A DNA stretch of 64,000 nt from Streptomyces sp. NBC_01803 (GCF_035917415.1 NZ_CP109073.1:4882501-4946500), one strand, 5' to 3'; shown: positions 20,794 to 32,221, counted from the first letter of the stretch. The notes: generated from the letters alone by a model not told the origin. Program-made: numbers and translations.

Positions 20794-21560
20794 GCCTCGC
20801 CGTACGAGTCATCCCCTGCCTGGACGTGGACGCCGGCCGGGTGGTCAAGGGCGTCAACTTCGAGAACCTGCGGGACGCGGGCGATCCGGTCGAGATGGCG
20901 AAGGTCTACGACGCCGAGGGTGCCGACGAGCTGACGTTCCTCGACATCACGGCCTCCTCGGGGAACCGTGAGACCACCTACGACGTGGTGCGCCGGACGG
21001 CCGAGCAGGTCTTCATACCGCTGACGGTGGGCGGCGGGGTCCGTACGGCCGACGACGTGGACCGGCTGCTGCGCGCGGGCGCCGACAAGGTGGGCGTGAA
21101 CACGGCGGCGATCGCGCGTCCGGAGCTGATCCGGGAGATCGCGGAGCGGTTCGGCAACCAGGTGCTGGTGCTGTCGGTCGACGCGCGACGCTGTCCCGAG
21201 GGCACGGTGACGCCCTCGGGCTACGAGGTGACCACGCACGGCGGCCGGCGCGGCACGGGGATGGACGCGGTGGAGTGGGCGCACCGGGCGGCCGAGCTGG
21301 GCGCGGGCGAGATCCTGCTGAACTCCATGGACGCGGACGGCACCAAGGACGGGTACGACGCGGTGATGATCGCGGCGGTGCGCGCGCGGGTGACGGTGCC
21401 GGTGATCGCCTCGGGCGGCGCGGGCCGGCTCGATCACTTCCCGCCGGCCATCGCGGCGGGCGCGGACGCGGTGCTGGCCGCCTCGGTCTTCCACTTCGGG
21501 GATCTGCGGATCGGCGAGGTCAAGAGCACGCTGCGGGAAGCCGGTTACGCGGTCCGCTAG
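20790..21560 (+). CDS. hisF: Imidazole glycerol phosphate synthase, cyclase subunit
   Basis: 256 residues from GTG 20790, with a GTGA overlap to ridA. A (beta-alpha)8 barrel that closes the imidazole ring with ammonia from HisH, yielding IGP and AICAR. Motifs: [19 protein letters not shown] with the first catalytic Asp, [35 protein letters not shown] with the second catalytic Asp, [20 protein letters not shown] and [13 protein letters not shown]. Last gene of the operon; a long-range hairpin follows. Confidence 0.97.
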   Translation: MSLAVRVIPCLDVDAGRVVKGVNFENLRDAGDPVEMAKVYDAEGADELTFLDITASSGNRETTYDVVRRTAEQVFIPLTVGGGVRTADDVDRLLRAGADKVGVNTAAIARPELIREIAERFGNQVLVLSVDARRCPEGTVTPSGYEVTTHGGRRGTGMDAVEWAHRAAELGAGEILLNSMDADGTKDGYDAVMIAAVRARVTVPVIASGGAGRLDHFPPAIAAGADAVLAASVFHFGDLRIGEVKSTLREAGYAVR

Positions 21561-21580
21561 AGGCCGCTAGAAGGGTGGGA

Positions 21581-21644
21581 GCGGGGGCGGTCCTCCAGCG
21601 CGGGGAGCCGAGCCGCACTGCCGTTCGAGAAGGGCCGCCCCCGC
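21581..21644. terminator. Probable bidirectional terminator between hisF and sdhB
   Basis: Arms 21581-21594 and 21631-21644 pair at 13 of 14 positions around a 36-base loop, in the space between convergent genes. The large loop makes it weaker than the other hairpins in the window. Confidence 0.5.
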
Positions 21645-21665
21645 GTTCTGGGGGATCGCGCCGGC

Positions 21666-22405
21666 CTAGCCGCTCTTGCCGAGCGCGCGCAGGTACTCGC
21701 GGTTCATGGTGGTGATCGAGGTGAGCGGGATGCCCTTGGGGCAGACCGACGTGCACGCGCCGGTGACCGTGCAGCCGCCGAAGCCCTCGTCGTCCATCGT
21801 CCCGACCATCTCCAGGACCCGGCTCTCGCGCTCGGGGGCGCCCTGGGGCAGGGAGTTGAGGTGGACGATCTTGGCGGAGGTGAACAGCATCGCGGAGCCG
21901 TTGGGGCAGGCCGCCACGCAGGCTCCGCAGCCGATGCACTCGGCGTGCTCGAACGCGATGTCGGCGACGGCCTTGGGGACCGGCGTCGCGTGCGCCTCGG
22001 GAGCACTGCCGGTCGGGACGGTGACATAGCCGCCGGAGCCGATGACGCGGTCGAACGCGGACCGGTCCACGACCAGGTCCTTGACCACGGGGAACGCGGC
22101 GGCCCGCCACGGCTCGATGTCGATCGTGTCGCCGTCCGCGAAGTGCCGCAGGTGGAGCTGGCAGGTGGTGGTCCGCTCCGGGCCGTGGGCCTGCCCGTTG
22201 ATGACCATGCCGCAGGCGCCGCAGATGCCCTCGCGGCAGTCGTGGTCGAACGCGACGGGCTCCTCGCCGCGCAGGATGAGCTCCTCGTTGAGGGTGTCCA
22301 GCATTTCGAGGAACGACATGTCCGGGGAGATGCCGGTGACCTCGTAGGTGGACATGGCCCCTTGGGCGTCGGGGCCTTGCTGGCGCCAGATGCGCAGGGT
22401 GAGGT

Positions 22406-22409
<4 letters not shown>
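21666..22409 (-). CDS. sdhB: Succinate dehydrogenase/fumarate reductase iron-sulfur subunit
   Basis: 247 residues from GTG (complement of 22407-22409), overlapping the sdhA stop by 4 bases. The 2Fe-2S site is [17 protein letters not shown] with a later Cys in TTTCQLHL; the second domain holds [18 protein letters not shown] and [17 protein letters not shown] for the 4Fe-4S and 3Fe-4S clusters. It passes electrons from FAD in SdhA to the membrane subunit. Last gene of sdhCAB. Physiological direction cannot be decided from sequence; an aerobic actinomycete suggests succinate oxidation. Confidence 0.95.
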
Positions 22410-24366
<1,957 letters not shown>

Positions 24367-24370
<4 letters not shown>

Positions 24371-25095
24371 TTGACGATTCCGGTCATCACGCCGAAGGGG
24401 ACGGAGAGGAAGCCGACGGTCAGCACCAGGGCGAGACCGTTGCCGGTGGCCTTGAGCGCGCGGTCGCGGGTGCGGCTGCCCGCGCCGAGCGTCTGGGCGG
24501 CGCTGTAGAAGCCGTGCTGGATGTGCAGGCCGACGGCGATCATCGCGACGGCGTAGATCGCGTTGCCGTACCAGGTGTCGAACGTGGCGACGATGTTCTG
24601 GTACGGGCGCCCGCTCTCGCCGTTCGGGTTCACGGTGCCGGTGGTGAGGTCGAGGATGTGCCAGACGATGAACAGGGCCAGGACCACGCCGCCCCAGCGC
24701 ATGGTGCGGGTGGCGTAGCCGCTCCGGGCGCGCCGGTGCACGTACTTCACCGGGCGGGCGGCGTTGTCCAGGCGGCTGAGCCGCCAGGCGGCCCAGCCGT
24801 GGGCGACCACGGCCGTGAGCAGGACGGCGCGCAGGATCCACAGGAACCACTCGTGGTGCAGCACCGGATCGCCGAGGGTGCGCAGCCAGTGCGCGTACTC
24901 GTTCATGTCGTCGGGGCCGAAGAAGACCTTGAGATTCCCGATCATGTGCGCGATCAGGTAGAGGAGCATGATCGCGCCGCTGACGGCCATCACCGTCTTC
25001 TTGCCGATCGTCGACTGCCACAACCGGCCGACCGTCGTCGGTCGGCGGTCCGTGCGCGTGGTGCGCGTCGTGCGGGGCCGCGTCGCCAGTGCCAT
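24367..25095 (-). CDS. sdhC: Succinate dehydrogenase cytochrome b558 subunit
   Basis: 242 residues from ATG (complement of 25093-25095; MALATRP). After a basic, Thr/Arg-rich N-terminus there are five hydrophobic helices, matching the b558 family in which one protein holds two hemes. Likely heme-ligand His residues are in [35 protein letters not shown] and [11 protein letters not shown]. First gene of the operon, divergent from a LysR regulator, with a dyad at 25152-25170 in between. An ATG five bases upstream is out of frame. An in-frame extension upstream is possible but has no ribosome binding site. Confidence 0.92.
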
Positions 25096-25151
25096 GACAT
25101 GACGGTAGGACCGTCGCGGGACATCAGTCCAAGACATAGGAGACCTGCTTT

Positions 25152-25170
25152 CGATAGGCTCTGCCTATCG
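25152..25170. promoter_or_regulatory. Perfect LysR-type T-N11-A dyad between sdhC and lysR
   Basis: CGATAGG-CTCTG-CCTATCG is a perfect 7-bp inverted repeat containing T(25155)-N11-A(25167), the classical recognition pattern of LysR-type regulators. It lies 16 bases before the lysR ATG and 57 bases before the sdhC start, so it could serve autoregulation and control of sdhCAB. Confidence 0.7.
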
Positions 25171-25186
25171 GCCTCGGGATGGTCCC

Positions 25187-26086
25187 ATGCAGCTTCAGCA
25201 GCTCCGTTACTTCACCGCCGTCGCGGAAACCCTGCATTTCACGCGGGCCGCGCGCCGCGAACACGTCGCCCAGCCGTCGCTCTCGCAGCAGATCCGCTCC
25301 CTGGAGCGCGAGCTGGGCGCCGAGCTGTTCCACCGGGCGCGCGGTCACATCTCGCTCACCGACGCGGGCGCGGCCCTGCTGCCGCTGGCCCGCCGCATCC
25401 TCGCCGACACCGAGACCGCCCGCCGCGAGGTGCAGGAGGTCGCCCAGCTCCGGCGCGGGCGGGTGCGGCTCGGGGCGACGCCGAGCCTGTGCGCCAGCCT
25501 GATCCCCGGCGTGCTGCGCGCGTTCCGCGACAGCTATCCGGGCGTCGAGCTGTTCGTGCACGAGGACGGCTCCCAGGACCTGGTGCGGATTCTGGCCGCC
25601 GGGGAGCTGGATCTCGCGCTGATCATCACCCCGCTGCCCGGCCAGGCCCCGGCGCTGTCCACCGAGGAGCTGCTGCGCGAGGACCTGGTGGTGATCTCGT
25701 CGCCCGCCGCGCCCGCGCCCGTGGCGGGCCGGCACATCCGGGTCGCGGATCTGCGGGACCGGCCGCTGGTGATGTTCCGGCACGGCTACGACCTGCGGGA
25801 GCTGACCGTCGTGGCGTGCCACGGGGCGGGCTTCGAGCCGTCGTTCAGCGTGGAGGGCGGCGAGATGGACGCCGTGCTCGGCTTCGTGCGGGCGGGGCTG
25901 GGAGTGGCCGTGGTGCCCAGCATGGTCGCCGACCGCTCCGGCCTGCGGGCGACCCCGTTCGCCCCGCCCGGCCTGCACCGGACGATCTCGGTGGCGCACC
26001 GGGGCGACGTCTCGCCACCGCGCGCGGCGCGCGAGCTGCAACGGATTCTGCTGTCCCACCGGCGGCGGCCGGGTGTCGCGCGCTGA
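25187..26086 (+). CDS. LysR-family transcriptional regulator
   Basis: 299 residues. The N-terminal winged helix is standard: MQLQQLRYFTAVAETLHFTR, then AQPSLSQQIRSLERELGAELF. Residues ~90-290 form the periplasmic-binding-like effector domain (GRVRLGATPSLCASLIPGVL, AGELDLALIITPL). It is divergent from sdhCAB with the dyad at 25152-25170 in the shared promoter, so control of sdh is possible but not shown. The Asp/Glu racemase gene follows 53 bases later and may be cotranscribed. Confidence 0.93.
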   Translation: MQLQQLRYFTAVAETLHFTRAARREHVAQPSLSQQIRSLERELGAELFHRARGHISLTDAGAALLPLARRILADTETARREVQEVAQLRRGRVRLGATPSLCASLIPGVLRAFRDSYPGVELFVHEDGSQDLVRILAAGELDLALIITPLPGQAPALSTEELLREDLVVISSPAAPAPVAGRHIRVADLRDRPLVMFRHGYDLRELTVVACHGAGFEPSFSVEGGEMDAVLGFVRAGLGVAVVPSMVADRSGLRATPFAPPGLHRTISVAHRGDVSPPRAARELQRILLSHRRRPGVAR

Positions 26087-26139
26087 GCTTCGCTCCTATC
26101 CCTCCTTCCCTGGCGGCTCACTCTTTCCTGGAGAACGGC

Positions 26140-26874
26140 ATGCACCACCGGCATCTCGGCATTCTCGGCCACAGCACGGAAGGCGCGGCGCTCTGCTTCC
26201 GGGCGTTCTGCCAGGAGGGTTTCCGCCGCCTCGGCCCCGACGAGCACCCGGACGTGACGCTGGACGTCATCGCGCTGGCACGCAGCATGCCCGGCTGGGA
26301 CTCGGGCGACCACGGGTCGGTCCGGGACATCCTGGCCGTGAGCGTGGAGCGGCTCGCGCGGGCCGGGGCGGACTTCTTCGTCTGCCCGGACAACACCGCG
26401 CACATGGCCCTGGAGCTGCCCGGCACCGAGCTGCCGCTGCCGGGCCTGCACATCGCGGAGGTGGTGGCCGGCCAGGCGGCGCGCGAGGGACGCACGCGCG
26501 TCGGCGTGCTCGGCACCCGCTACACGATGGACGGCCCGGTCTACCCGCGAGCGCTGGCGGCCCGGGGCATCGCCGCCGAGCTGCCGACCCCGGACGACCG
26601 GCTGCTCGTCAACGAGATCATCTTCGGTGAGCTGCTGAACGGGGTGCTCAGCGAGGACTCGCGCCGGGAGTACGTGAGGATCATCGAGGACCTGGCGGCG
26701 CGTGGCTGTGACGCGGTCGCCCTTGTCTGCACCGAGATCCCGCTGCTGGTGACGCCCGACGTCTCGCCGCTGCCGACCCTGGACTCCACCCGCCTGCTGG
26801 CCCGCGCGGCCTTCGACGTCGCGGTCGGCGAGCGACCGTTCCCGGCCTGGCGCGGCGGGCCGGTCAGCTCCTGA
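26140..26874 (+). CDS. Aspartate/glutamate racemase family protein
   Basis: 244 residues from ATG 26140, with GGAG 6 bases upstream. The family is cofactor-independent and uses two Cys as acid/base: here FVCPDNTAHMALE (about residue 87) and ALVCTEIPLLV (about residue 199), both intact. The start HLGILGHSTEGAALCFRAF is typical of the amino-acid racemase/hydantoin racemase superfamily. It lies downstream of the LysR regulator. Substrate may be Asp, Glu or another acid. Confidence 0.88.
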   Translation: MHHRHLGILGHSTEGAALCFRAFCQEGFRRLGPDEHPDVTLDVIALARSMPGWDSGDHGSVRDILAVSVERLARAGADFFVCPDNTAHMALELPGTELPLPGLHIAEVVAGQAAREGRTRVGVLGTRYTMDGPVYPRALAARGIAAELPTPDDRLLVNEIIFGELLNGVLSEDSRREYVRIIEDLAARGCDAVALVCTEIPLLVTPDVSPLPTLDSTRLLARAAFDVAVGERPFPAWRGGPVSS

Positions 26875-26974
26875 CATCGACGGGGTGGCCGGTCAGCGGG
26901 CCCGCACCTCGGCGGCGGGCTCGCGGGGGTACCTGGGGTGGGTCGCCGCGCGTACGGGGGGCGCGCGTTCCGTG

Positions 26975-27499
26975 TCAGGTGCTGCCCACCGGGTCGGGGT
27001 CGAGGCGGGCCAGGAGCTGGGCGCGGTGGAGGTCGGCGACCGGGGCGAGCAGGTCGGGGTGGCGCATCAGGGTCGCGGCCCGGCGGTCGCGTTCGGCCGG
27101 GAACGTCAGGCGGCGGAACTCGATCGGGGTCTCGGCGGCGTGCTCGCCGCCGGCCACCGCGGCCACCGCCCGCGCCGCCAGCGCCGGGGAGCCGAGCAGG
27201 CACGCGGCCCAGCTCGCCACGGCCTCGTCCACCCACGACCGCCACGCGAACTCGTCGCCCTCGGGCAGCACGGTGTCCGCGCCGACGACCCAGTCCAGCC
27301 GGGCCGAGCCCCCGGGGCCCGCCATGGCGACGAGCGCGGCGTCCACGGAGGTGGGGTAACGCAGCCAGGCCGCGACGGTCACGGCCTGTCGGGCCTGCAC
27401 TTCGGCGAGCACCTCGCTCAGGGCGCCGTCGGCGGCCGGGTAGGCGCGCAGAAGCCACTGCGTGGTGGCGGCTATGACGGGGGAAAGATCGGCGCACAC
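26975..27499 (-). CDS. Conserved hypothetical protein, 174 aa
   Basis: Starts at GTG (complement of 27497-27499), 12 bases after GGGAGGG. The product is soluble, Ala-rich and helical, with segments LSPVIAATTQWLLRAYPAAD, DEFAWRSWVDEAVASWAAC and RLTFPAERDRRAATLMRHPD. No catalytic or binding motif is visible. I recall similar streptomycete hypotheticals but no function. Facing genes: it converges with the racemase and is divergent from the hemerythrin gene. Confidence 0.7.
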   Translation of the reverse strand: MCADLSPVIAATTQWLLRAYPAADGALSEVLAEVQARQAVTVAAWLRYPTSVDAALVAMAGPGGSARLDWVVGADTVLPEGDEFAWRSWVDEAVASWAACLLGSPALAARAVAAVAGGEHAAETPIEFRRLTFPAERDRRAATLMRHPDLLAPVADLHRAQLLARLDPDPVGST

Positions 27500-27693
27500 G
27501 GACGAAGCACCCTCCCGATCCTGCGTGCGAAGCGTCGCAAGCGTACTCCTCCATTCGGGGATCCGGGATGACGGGGGTCACGTTCCGTCGCCTTGTTCCC
27601 GGCCCGTTCCCGTCAGCCTTTCGGACGAGTCCGGCGTGCGGCGCGCCCGGTGGTCACACAGGGTCGCGATGGGGGCGCGCATCGCCCGGCCAC

Positions 27694-27718
27694 GTTTCCG
27701 CCGCCGCGGCGCCGGTAA
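27694..27718 (+). promoter_or_regulatory. Possible sigma-B-like promoter of the hemerythrin gene
   Basis: GTTT - 15 bases - CGGTAA, 63 bases before the ATG, resembles the GTTT/GGGTA pattern of Streptomyces stress sigma factors but deviates in the -10. Weak evidence only. Confidence 0.25.
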
Positions 27719-27780
27719 CCCGGTGGCGTGGCGGCGCGGTGGCGACCAACCGTTCAGGGGCCGCGGAAAGGCGGAGACTC

Positions 27781-28341
27781 ATGGGGCACGCCGGAGACAT
27801 CGTGCGGGAACTGGTCGCGGATCACCAGGAGGTGGAGGACATCTTCCAGGAGATCGAGCGGCTTCCGACCGGCGAGAAGCGCCGCAAGCTCCTGGCTGAC
27901 CAGGTGACCATCGAGCTGGTCCGGCACTCGATCGCGGAGGAGACGCACCTGTATCCCGCCGTGCGCGAGCACCTCACGGACGGGGATCGCGTCGCGGACA
28001 GGGAGATCGAGGACCACACGGCCGCCGAGCGGATCATGAAGGAGCTGGAGCGGCACGACGCGGGCGATCCCGAATTCGACCGGCTGATGGACAAGTTGAT
28101 GAGTGAGATCCGCAGCCACATGCAGGACGAGGAGGACAACCTCTTCCCGGCGTTGCGGATCTGCTGTTCGGAGGAGGAGCTGGAGCGGCTCGGCGACCAG
28201 GTCCGGCACGCCAAGAGGACCGCGCCGACCCGCCCGCATCCCGCCGCCCCCGACAAGCCGCCGTTCAACAGGCTGCTCGCGAGGGGCACCGGACTCGTGG
28301 ACCGCGCCCGCGACCTGCTCTCGGGGCGCGGCAAGCGCTGA
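27781..28341 (+). CDS. Hemerythrin HHE-domain protein
   Basis: 186 residues from ATG 27781, preceded by GGAAAGGCGGAG. A four-helix bundle with the iron-ligand pattern of hemerythrins: ADHQEVEDIF, HSIAEETHLYP, EDHTAAERIM and HMQDEEDNLFP. These proteins bind a di-iron centre and sense or buffer O2, NO or redox state, often under stress control. The C-terminal 45 residues are basic and Pro-rich, likely disordered. A single gene; its neighbour downstream is a relic. Confidence 0.9.
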   Translation: MGHAGDIVRELVADHQEVEDIFQEIERLPTGEKRRKLLADQVTIELVRHSIAEETHLYPAVREHLTDGDRVADREIEDHTAAERIMKELERHDAGDPEFDRLMDKLMSEIRSHMQDEEDNLFPALRICCSEEELERLGDQVRHAKRTAPTRPHPAAPDKPPFNRLLARGTGLVDRARDLLSGRGKR

Positions 28342-28419
28342 CCGCCGCCTGTGGCGGGGAACCGCGGGCCGGTGTCGTAGCGTGTGTCCCCGGACCGAGG
28401 TTCGCCGCTGTAAGTGACG

Positions 28420-28444
28420 AAGTGCCATGATTTCAGGGGCACTT
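28420..28444. promoter_or_regulatory. 7-bp inverted repeat after the hemerythrin gene
   Basis: AAGTGCC (28420-28426) and GGCACTT (28438-28444) are perfectly inverted around 11 bases, just upstream of the imine-reductase relic. It could be an old operator or a terminator arm. Confidence 0.35.
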
Positions 28445-28461
28445 GATAACGGGGAAGAACG

Positions 28462-28917
28462 GTGCCAGGAACACCGTGCCGACCGGCCGGCGGGCGACGG
28501 CGCCGCGAGGCGGCCCGCTGGGCGGCCGAACGCGGTGCCGAGCTGATCACTGGCGGGACCATGGTGCCGCCGCCCGGCATCGCCCAGCCCGGCGCGTACA
28601 CCTTCTACAGCGGCCCCCGGGCGGCCGAACGCGGTGCCGAGCTGATCGCCGGCGGGATCACGGTGCCGCCGCCCGGCATCGCCCAGCCCGGCGCGTACAC
28701 CTTCTACAGCGGCCCCCGGGCGGCCCTGGAGGCCCACCGCTCCACGCTGGCCGTGGTCAGCCGCGCCGACTGCGTCGGCGCGGACCCGGGACTGGCGATG
28801 CTCTCCTACCAGGCGATGCTGCACATGTTCTGGTCCACCCCGACCAGCGACGTCCACGCCACCGCCCTGCTGGGCACGGCCGGGGTGGAGCGCCCGCCGG
28901 GCGGACCGGCGCGGCCG
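28462..28917 (+). pseudogene. Relic of an imine-reductase-like NADP-dependent oxidoreductase
   Basis: The frame reads RREAARWAAERGAELI, then MVPPPGIAQPGAY-TFYSGPR, LEAHRSTLAVV, GADPGLAMLSYQAMLHMF and HATALLGTAGVE. This matches the C-terminal domain of the imine reductase / 6-phosphogluconate-dehydrogenase-like family as I know it (GG-MVPPP, YSGP, GADPGLA). The N-terminal Rossmann domain with its GxGxMG motif is missing and the frame then runs antisense into the neighbouring gene, so the gene is truncated at both ends. A 99-bp segment is duplicated inside it. The relic is convergent with the TIGR03085 gene. Confidence 0.68.
28522..28719 (+). repeat. 99-bp tandem duplication inside the relic
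   Basis: Copies 28522-28620 and 28621-28719 match at 95 of 99 positions. The unit is 33 codons, so the frame is kept, but the peptide repeats a whole helix-strand segment of the enzyme. Confidence 0.93.
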
Positions 28918-29553
28918 TCAGGTGAGCCCGAGCCGCGCCGACCGGGCCTCCGCGATCGCGTCCTCCTCGCCCGTCAGCTCCACCCGGGCCGCGTCCTGCC
29001 GCCCCCAGGCGAACAACTGGAGCTCACCCGGGTCACCGGTGACCGTCACCACCGGCAGGCCCTTGTGGGCGACGGCCGTCTGACCGTTGGGCCGCCGCAG
29101 GACCAGACCGACTGGGCTGCGCCGGCCCATCAGCCGTGCCGCCGTCTCCAGCCGCTTCCACAGCGCGTCCGCGAACACCGGGTCCAGTTCGCGCGGCGTC
29201 CACTCCGGCTGCGCCCGCCGCACGTCCTCGGTGTGAATGAAGAACTCCACGGTGTTCGCCGCCTCGTCGAGCTGCTTCAGCGCGAACGGTGACCTGCGCG
29301 GCGGCCCGGTCCTGATCAGCTGGATCAGCTCGTCGTAGGGCCGGGCGGCGCTCTCCGCCCGCACCCGCTCGGCACGCGCCGCCAGCGGCTTGACCACCGC
29401 CGACGCCATCGGCTCCACGTTCCGCTCCCGCGTCACCACGTGCGCCGCCAGGTCGCGGGCCGTCCACCCCTCGCACAGGGTGGGCGCCTCGGGCCCAACG
29501 GTCTCCAACTGGTCCGCCAACAGCAGACGTTCACGCTTCGCATGGGTCGACAT
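28918..29553 (-). CDS. TIGR03085-family (maleylpyruvate isomerase-like) protein
   Basis: 211 residues from ATG (complement of 29551-29553). The N-terminal four-helix DinB/MDMPI-like domain is recognisable: [36 protein letters not shown] with a probable metal-binding His, and [17 protein letters not shown] with another. The C-terminal ~80 residues fit the TIGR03085 family, whose function is unknown; mycothiol-dependent enzymes share the fold. Divergent from hisI. Confidence 0.85.
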   Translation of the reverse strand: MSTHAKRERLLLADQLETVGPEAPTLCEGWTARDLAAHVVTRERNVEPMASAVVKPLAARAERVRAESAARPYDELIQLIRTGPPRRSPFALKQLDEAANTVEFFIHTEDVRRAQPEWTPRELDPVFADALWKRLETAARLMGRRSPVGLVLRRPNGQTAVAHKGLPVVTVTGDPGELQLFAWGRQDAARVELTGEEDAIAEARSARLGLT

Positions 29554-29599
29554 GCGTTCACCCTACGGTTTGGCGGCACCCCTCGCCCGGCGTGAACGC
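29554..29599. promoter_or_regulatory. Inverted repeat in the TIGR03085/hisI divergent promoter
   Basis: GCGTTCAC (29554-29561) and GTGAACGC (29592-29599) are perfect 8-bp inverted copies 30 bases apart, one touching each gene's start region. Possible operator pair. Confidence 0.4.
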
Positions 29600-29624
29600 C
29601 CCGGAATGGCGGCAGAATGAAGCC

Positions 29625-30002
29625 ATGTCCAGCAGCACATCCGGCACGCCCGTGCTCGACCCGGCCATCGCCGCCCGCCTCAAGCGCACGGCTGACGGCC
29701 TGGTGCCCGCCATCGCCCAGCAGTACGACACCGGTGAGGTGCTCATGCTCGGCTGGATGGACGACGAGGCCCTGCGCCGCACCCTCACCTCCGGCCGCTG
29801 CACCTACTGGAGCCGCAGCCGCCGCGAGTACTGGGTGAAGGGCGACACCTCCGGACACGTGCAGCACGTGAAATCCGTGGCCCTGGACTGCGACGGTGAC
29901 ACGGTCCTGGTGCGGGTCGACCAGGTCGGCGCCGCCTGCCACACCGGCGACCGCACCTGCTTCGACGCCGGGCGTCTCCCGCTCGACACCCCCGAGAAGT
30001 AG
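29625..30002 (+). CDS. hisI: Phosphoribosyl-AMP cyclohydrolase
   Basis: 125 residues from ATG 29625, 7 bases after a CAGAAT -10-like hexamer (probably leaderless). HisI opens the purine ring of PR-AMP, the third step of histidine synthesis. Motifs: [48 protein letters not shown] and [10 protein letters not shown], giving the Mg2+ Asp residues and Zn2+ Cys residues. It is not fused to HisE. It sits 8 kb from the main his operon and 11 bases before trpE, linking the his and trp groups. Confidence 0.96.
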   Translation: MSSSTSGTPVLDPAIAARLKRTADGLVPAIAQQYDTGEVLMLGWMDDEALRRTLTSGRCTYWSRSRREYWVKGDTSGHVQHVKSVALDCDGDTVLVRVDQVGAACHTGDRTCFDAGRLPLDTPEK

Positions 30003-30005
30003 GCT
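30000..30005 (+). promoter_or_regulatory. Possible trpE -10 overlapping the hisI stop
   Basis: TAGGCT, whose first three bases are the hisI stop codon, is 8 bases before the trpE ATG. The same hexamer and spacing occurs at 11521. It could give trpE its own leaderless transcript. Confidence 0.35.
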
Positions 30006-30013
30006 CGGCCGCC

Positions 30014-31516
30014 ATGACGACGCCAGACCTTGAGCGCTTCCGGGTCCTCGCCAAGGACCGCCGGGTCATCCCGGTCACCCGCCGCCTCCTCGCCGACGGC
30101 GACACCCCGATCGGGCTGTACCGGAAGCTGGCGGGCGAGCGCACCGGCACGTTCCTGCTGGAGTCCGCCGAGAACGGCCGCACCTGGTCCCGTTACTCCT
30201 TCGTCGGCGTGCGCAGTGTCGCCACGCTCACCGTCCGGGACGGCCTCGCGCACTGGCTGGGCAGCCCGCCCGTCTCCGTGCCCACCGCCGGCGACCCGCT
30301 GGACGTGCTGCGCCAGACGCTCCAGGCCCTGCACACCCCGCGCTCGCCCGGCCTCCCGCCCTTCACCGGCGGCATGGTCGGGTATCTCGGGTACGACATC
30401 GTCCGCCGCCTGGAGTCGATCGGCGACAGCACCGAGGACGATCTCGGCCTGCCCGAGCTCACCCTGATGCTCGCCTCCGACCTCGCGGTCCTCGACCACC
30501 GCGACGGCACGGTGCTGCTGATCGCCAACGCCATAAACCACAACGATCTGGAGACCGGCGTGGACGAGGCGTGGGCCGACGCCGTCGCCCGGCTCGACGC
30601 CATGACCGCCGATCTCGCCCGGCCCGCCCCCGCCGTCCCGGTCACCGCCCTGCCGCCCGCCGAGCTGCCGCCCTACGAGGGGCGCTGGGGCGGCCCCGAC
30701 TACCAGCGGGCCGTCGAGACGGTGAAGGAGTACATCCGGGCCGGCGACGCCTTCCAGGTCGTGCCCTCCCAGCGCTTCCAGACGCCCTGCCCGGCGAGCG
30801 CCCTGGACGTCTACCGCGTGCTGCGCGCCACCAACCCCAGCCCGTACATGTACCTGCTGCGCTTCGAGCACTGCGACATCGTCGGCTCCAGTCCGGAGGC
30901 GCTGGTCAAGGTGGAGGACGGCCACGCCATGCTCCACCCCATCGCCGGCACCCGGCCGCGCGGCACGACCCCGCAGGAGGACGCGGCGCTCGGCGAGGAG
31001 CTGCTGGCCGACCCCAAGGAGCGCGCCGAGCACCTGATGCTGGTCGACCTCGGGCGCAACGACCTCGGCCGCGTCTGCGCCCCCGGCAGCGTCGAGGTGG
31101 TCGACTTCATGTCGATCGAGCGCTACAGCCACGTGATGCACATCGTGTCCACCGTCACCGGACGGCTGGCCGCCGGCCGCACCGCCTTCGACACGCTCAC
31201 CGCCTGCTTCCCGGCCGGCACCCTCTCCGGCGCCCCCAAGCCCCGGGCCCTGCAGATCATCGAGGAGCTGGAGCCGACCCGGCGCGGCGTCTACGGCGGC
31301 TGCGTCGGCTATCTCGACTTCGCGGGCGACGCGGACACGGCCATCGCCATCCGCACCGCCGTGCTGCGCGACGGCGTGGCGTATGTGCAGGCCGGGGCCG
31401 GGGTGGTGGCCGACTCCGACCCGGTCGCGGAGGACACCGAGTGCCGGAACAAGGCCGCGGCCGTTCTGAGGGCGGTGGCCACGGCGGGCAAACTGCGCGG
31501 TAGCGTGGACGGGTGA
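30014..31516 (+). CDS. trpE: Anthranilate synthase component I
   Basis: 500 residues. TrpE converts chorismate and ammonia to anthranilate. The N-terminal motif [17 protein letters not shown] carries the LLES element of tryptophan feedback binding. The chorismate-binding domain shows [46 protein letters not shown] and [11 protein letters not shown]. The glutaminase partner TrpG is not in the window. No leader peptide or attenuator can fit in the 11 bases after hisI. The stop overlaps the next gene as GTGA. Confidence 0.96.
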   Translation: MTTPDLERFRVLAKDRRVIPVTRRLLADGDTPIGLYRKLAGERTGTFLLESAENGRTWSRYSFVGVRSVATLTVRDGLAHWLGSPPVSVPTAGDPLDVLRQTLQALHTPRSPGLPPFTGGMVGYLGYDIVRRLESIGDSTEDDLGLPELTLMLASDLAVLDHRDGTVLLIANAINHNDLETGVDEAWADAVARLDAMTADLARPAPAVPVTALPPAELPPYEGRWGGPDYQRAVETVKEYIRAGDAFQVVPSQRFQTPCPASALDVYRVLRATNPSPYMYLLRFEHCDIVGSSPEALVKVEDGHAMLHPIAGTRPRGTTPQEDAALGEELLADPKERAEHLMLVDLGRNDLGRVCAPGSVEVVDFMSIERYSHVMHIVSTVTGRLAAGRTAFDTLTACFPAGTLSGAPKPRALQIIEELEPTRRGVYGGCVGYLDFAGDADTAIAIRTAVLRDGVAYVQAGAGVVADSDPVAEDTECRNKAAAVLRAVATAGKLRGSVDG

Positions 31517-32181
31517 CTCCCGACCCCGCCGACCCCGCCGACGGCCCTGACCGCGCCGACAGCACGGGGATCAGCCCCGGAACGACCCGCCGCACGCTCG
31601 CCGTGGCGCTGCTCAGCGGCGCGGCGGGGGCCACCGTCGTCCTGATCTCGGCGGGACAGACCTGGGGCGAGGGCGAGACGGCCGTCTCCGGCGCGGAGCT
31701 GCCGGTGACCGCGAGCGGCAGCGCCGTCTCCGGCCTGCCCAGCGCGCTGGCCCTGGTCGGCCTCGCGTCCCTGGTCGCGGTCTTCGCGGTGCGCCGCACC
31801 GGCCGGGCGGTCGTCTCGTCGGTGCTGGCCCTCAGTGGTGCCGGGGCGATCGGCGCGGCGTTGCTCGGTTCCGGGGACACCGAGGCGCTGGAGTCGAACG
31901 CGGCCGAGGCGATGGGCCTCACGCGGGCCGCCGTCACGGGCGTCAGCCACACCGGCTGGCCGTGGTTCTCGGCGCTGGGCGGGTTGCTGCTGCTGTGCGC
32001 CGGGCTGCTGGCGCTGAGCTACGGGCAGCAGTGGCCGGCGATGTCCGGCCGGTACGAGCGATCGGCCCGGCGCCCGGCGGGCGCGCGTGAGGGGGGCGCC
32101 GGGGGCGTCGCCGCCGGCGATCCGGACGACCGGCCGGAGGACATCTGGCGCGCCCTGGACCGGGGCGAGGACCCGACCTAG
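31513..32181 (+). CDS. Trp-operon-associated membrane protein (TIGR02234)
   Basis: 222 residues from GTG 31513, overlapping the trpE stop by 4 bases. Four transmembrane helices (about residues 28-48, 75-92, 100-122 and 150-170), with a large outside loop between helices 1 and 2 starting [19 protein letters not shown] and the W-containing [13 protein letters not shown] before helix 4. This is the actinobacterial family always found next to trpE; its role is unknown, and export or sensing of aromatic compounds has only been guessed. The C-terminal 50 residues are polar. Confidence 0.88.
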   Translation: MTPDPADPADGPDRADSTGISPGTTRRTLAVALLSGAAGATVVLISAGQTWGEGETAVSGAELPVTASGSAVSGLPSALALVGLASLVAVFAVRRTGRAVVSSVLALSGAGAIGAALLGSGDTEALESNAAEAMGLTRAAVTGVSHTGWPWFSALGGLLLLCAGLLALSYGQQWPAMSGRYERSARRPAGAREGGAGGVAAGDPDDRPEDIWRALDRGEDPT

Positions 32182-32221
32182 GCCGGGGCTGACCAGTCCC
32201 GTCGGATCAGCGCGCGGCTCC

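Noticed and set aside
28462..29292. A 276-codon plus-strand gene continuing through the TIGR03085 gene
   Set aside because: After about 28917 the frame is antisense to a well-supported gene; only the first part has family similarity, so I call a relic.
30000..30014. Tryptophan attenuator or leader peptide before trpE
   Set aside because: Only 11 bases separate the hisI stop and the trpE start, with no room for a leader peptide or alternative hairpins.
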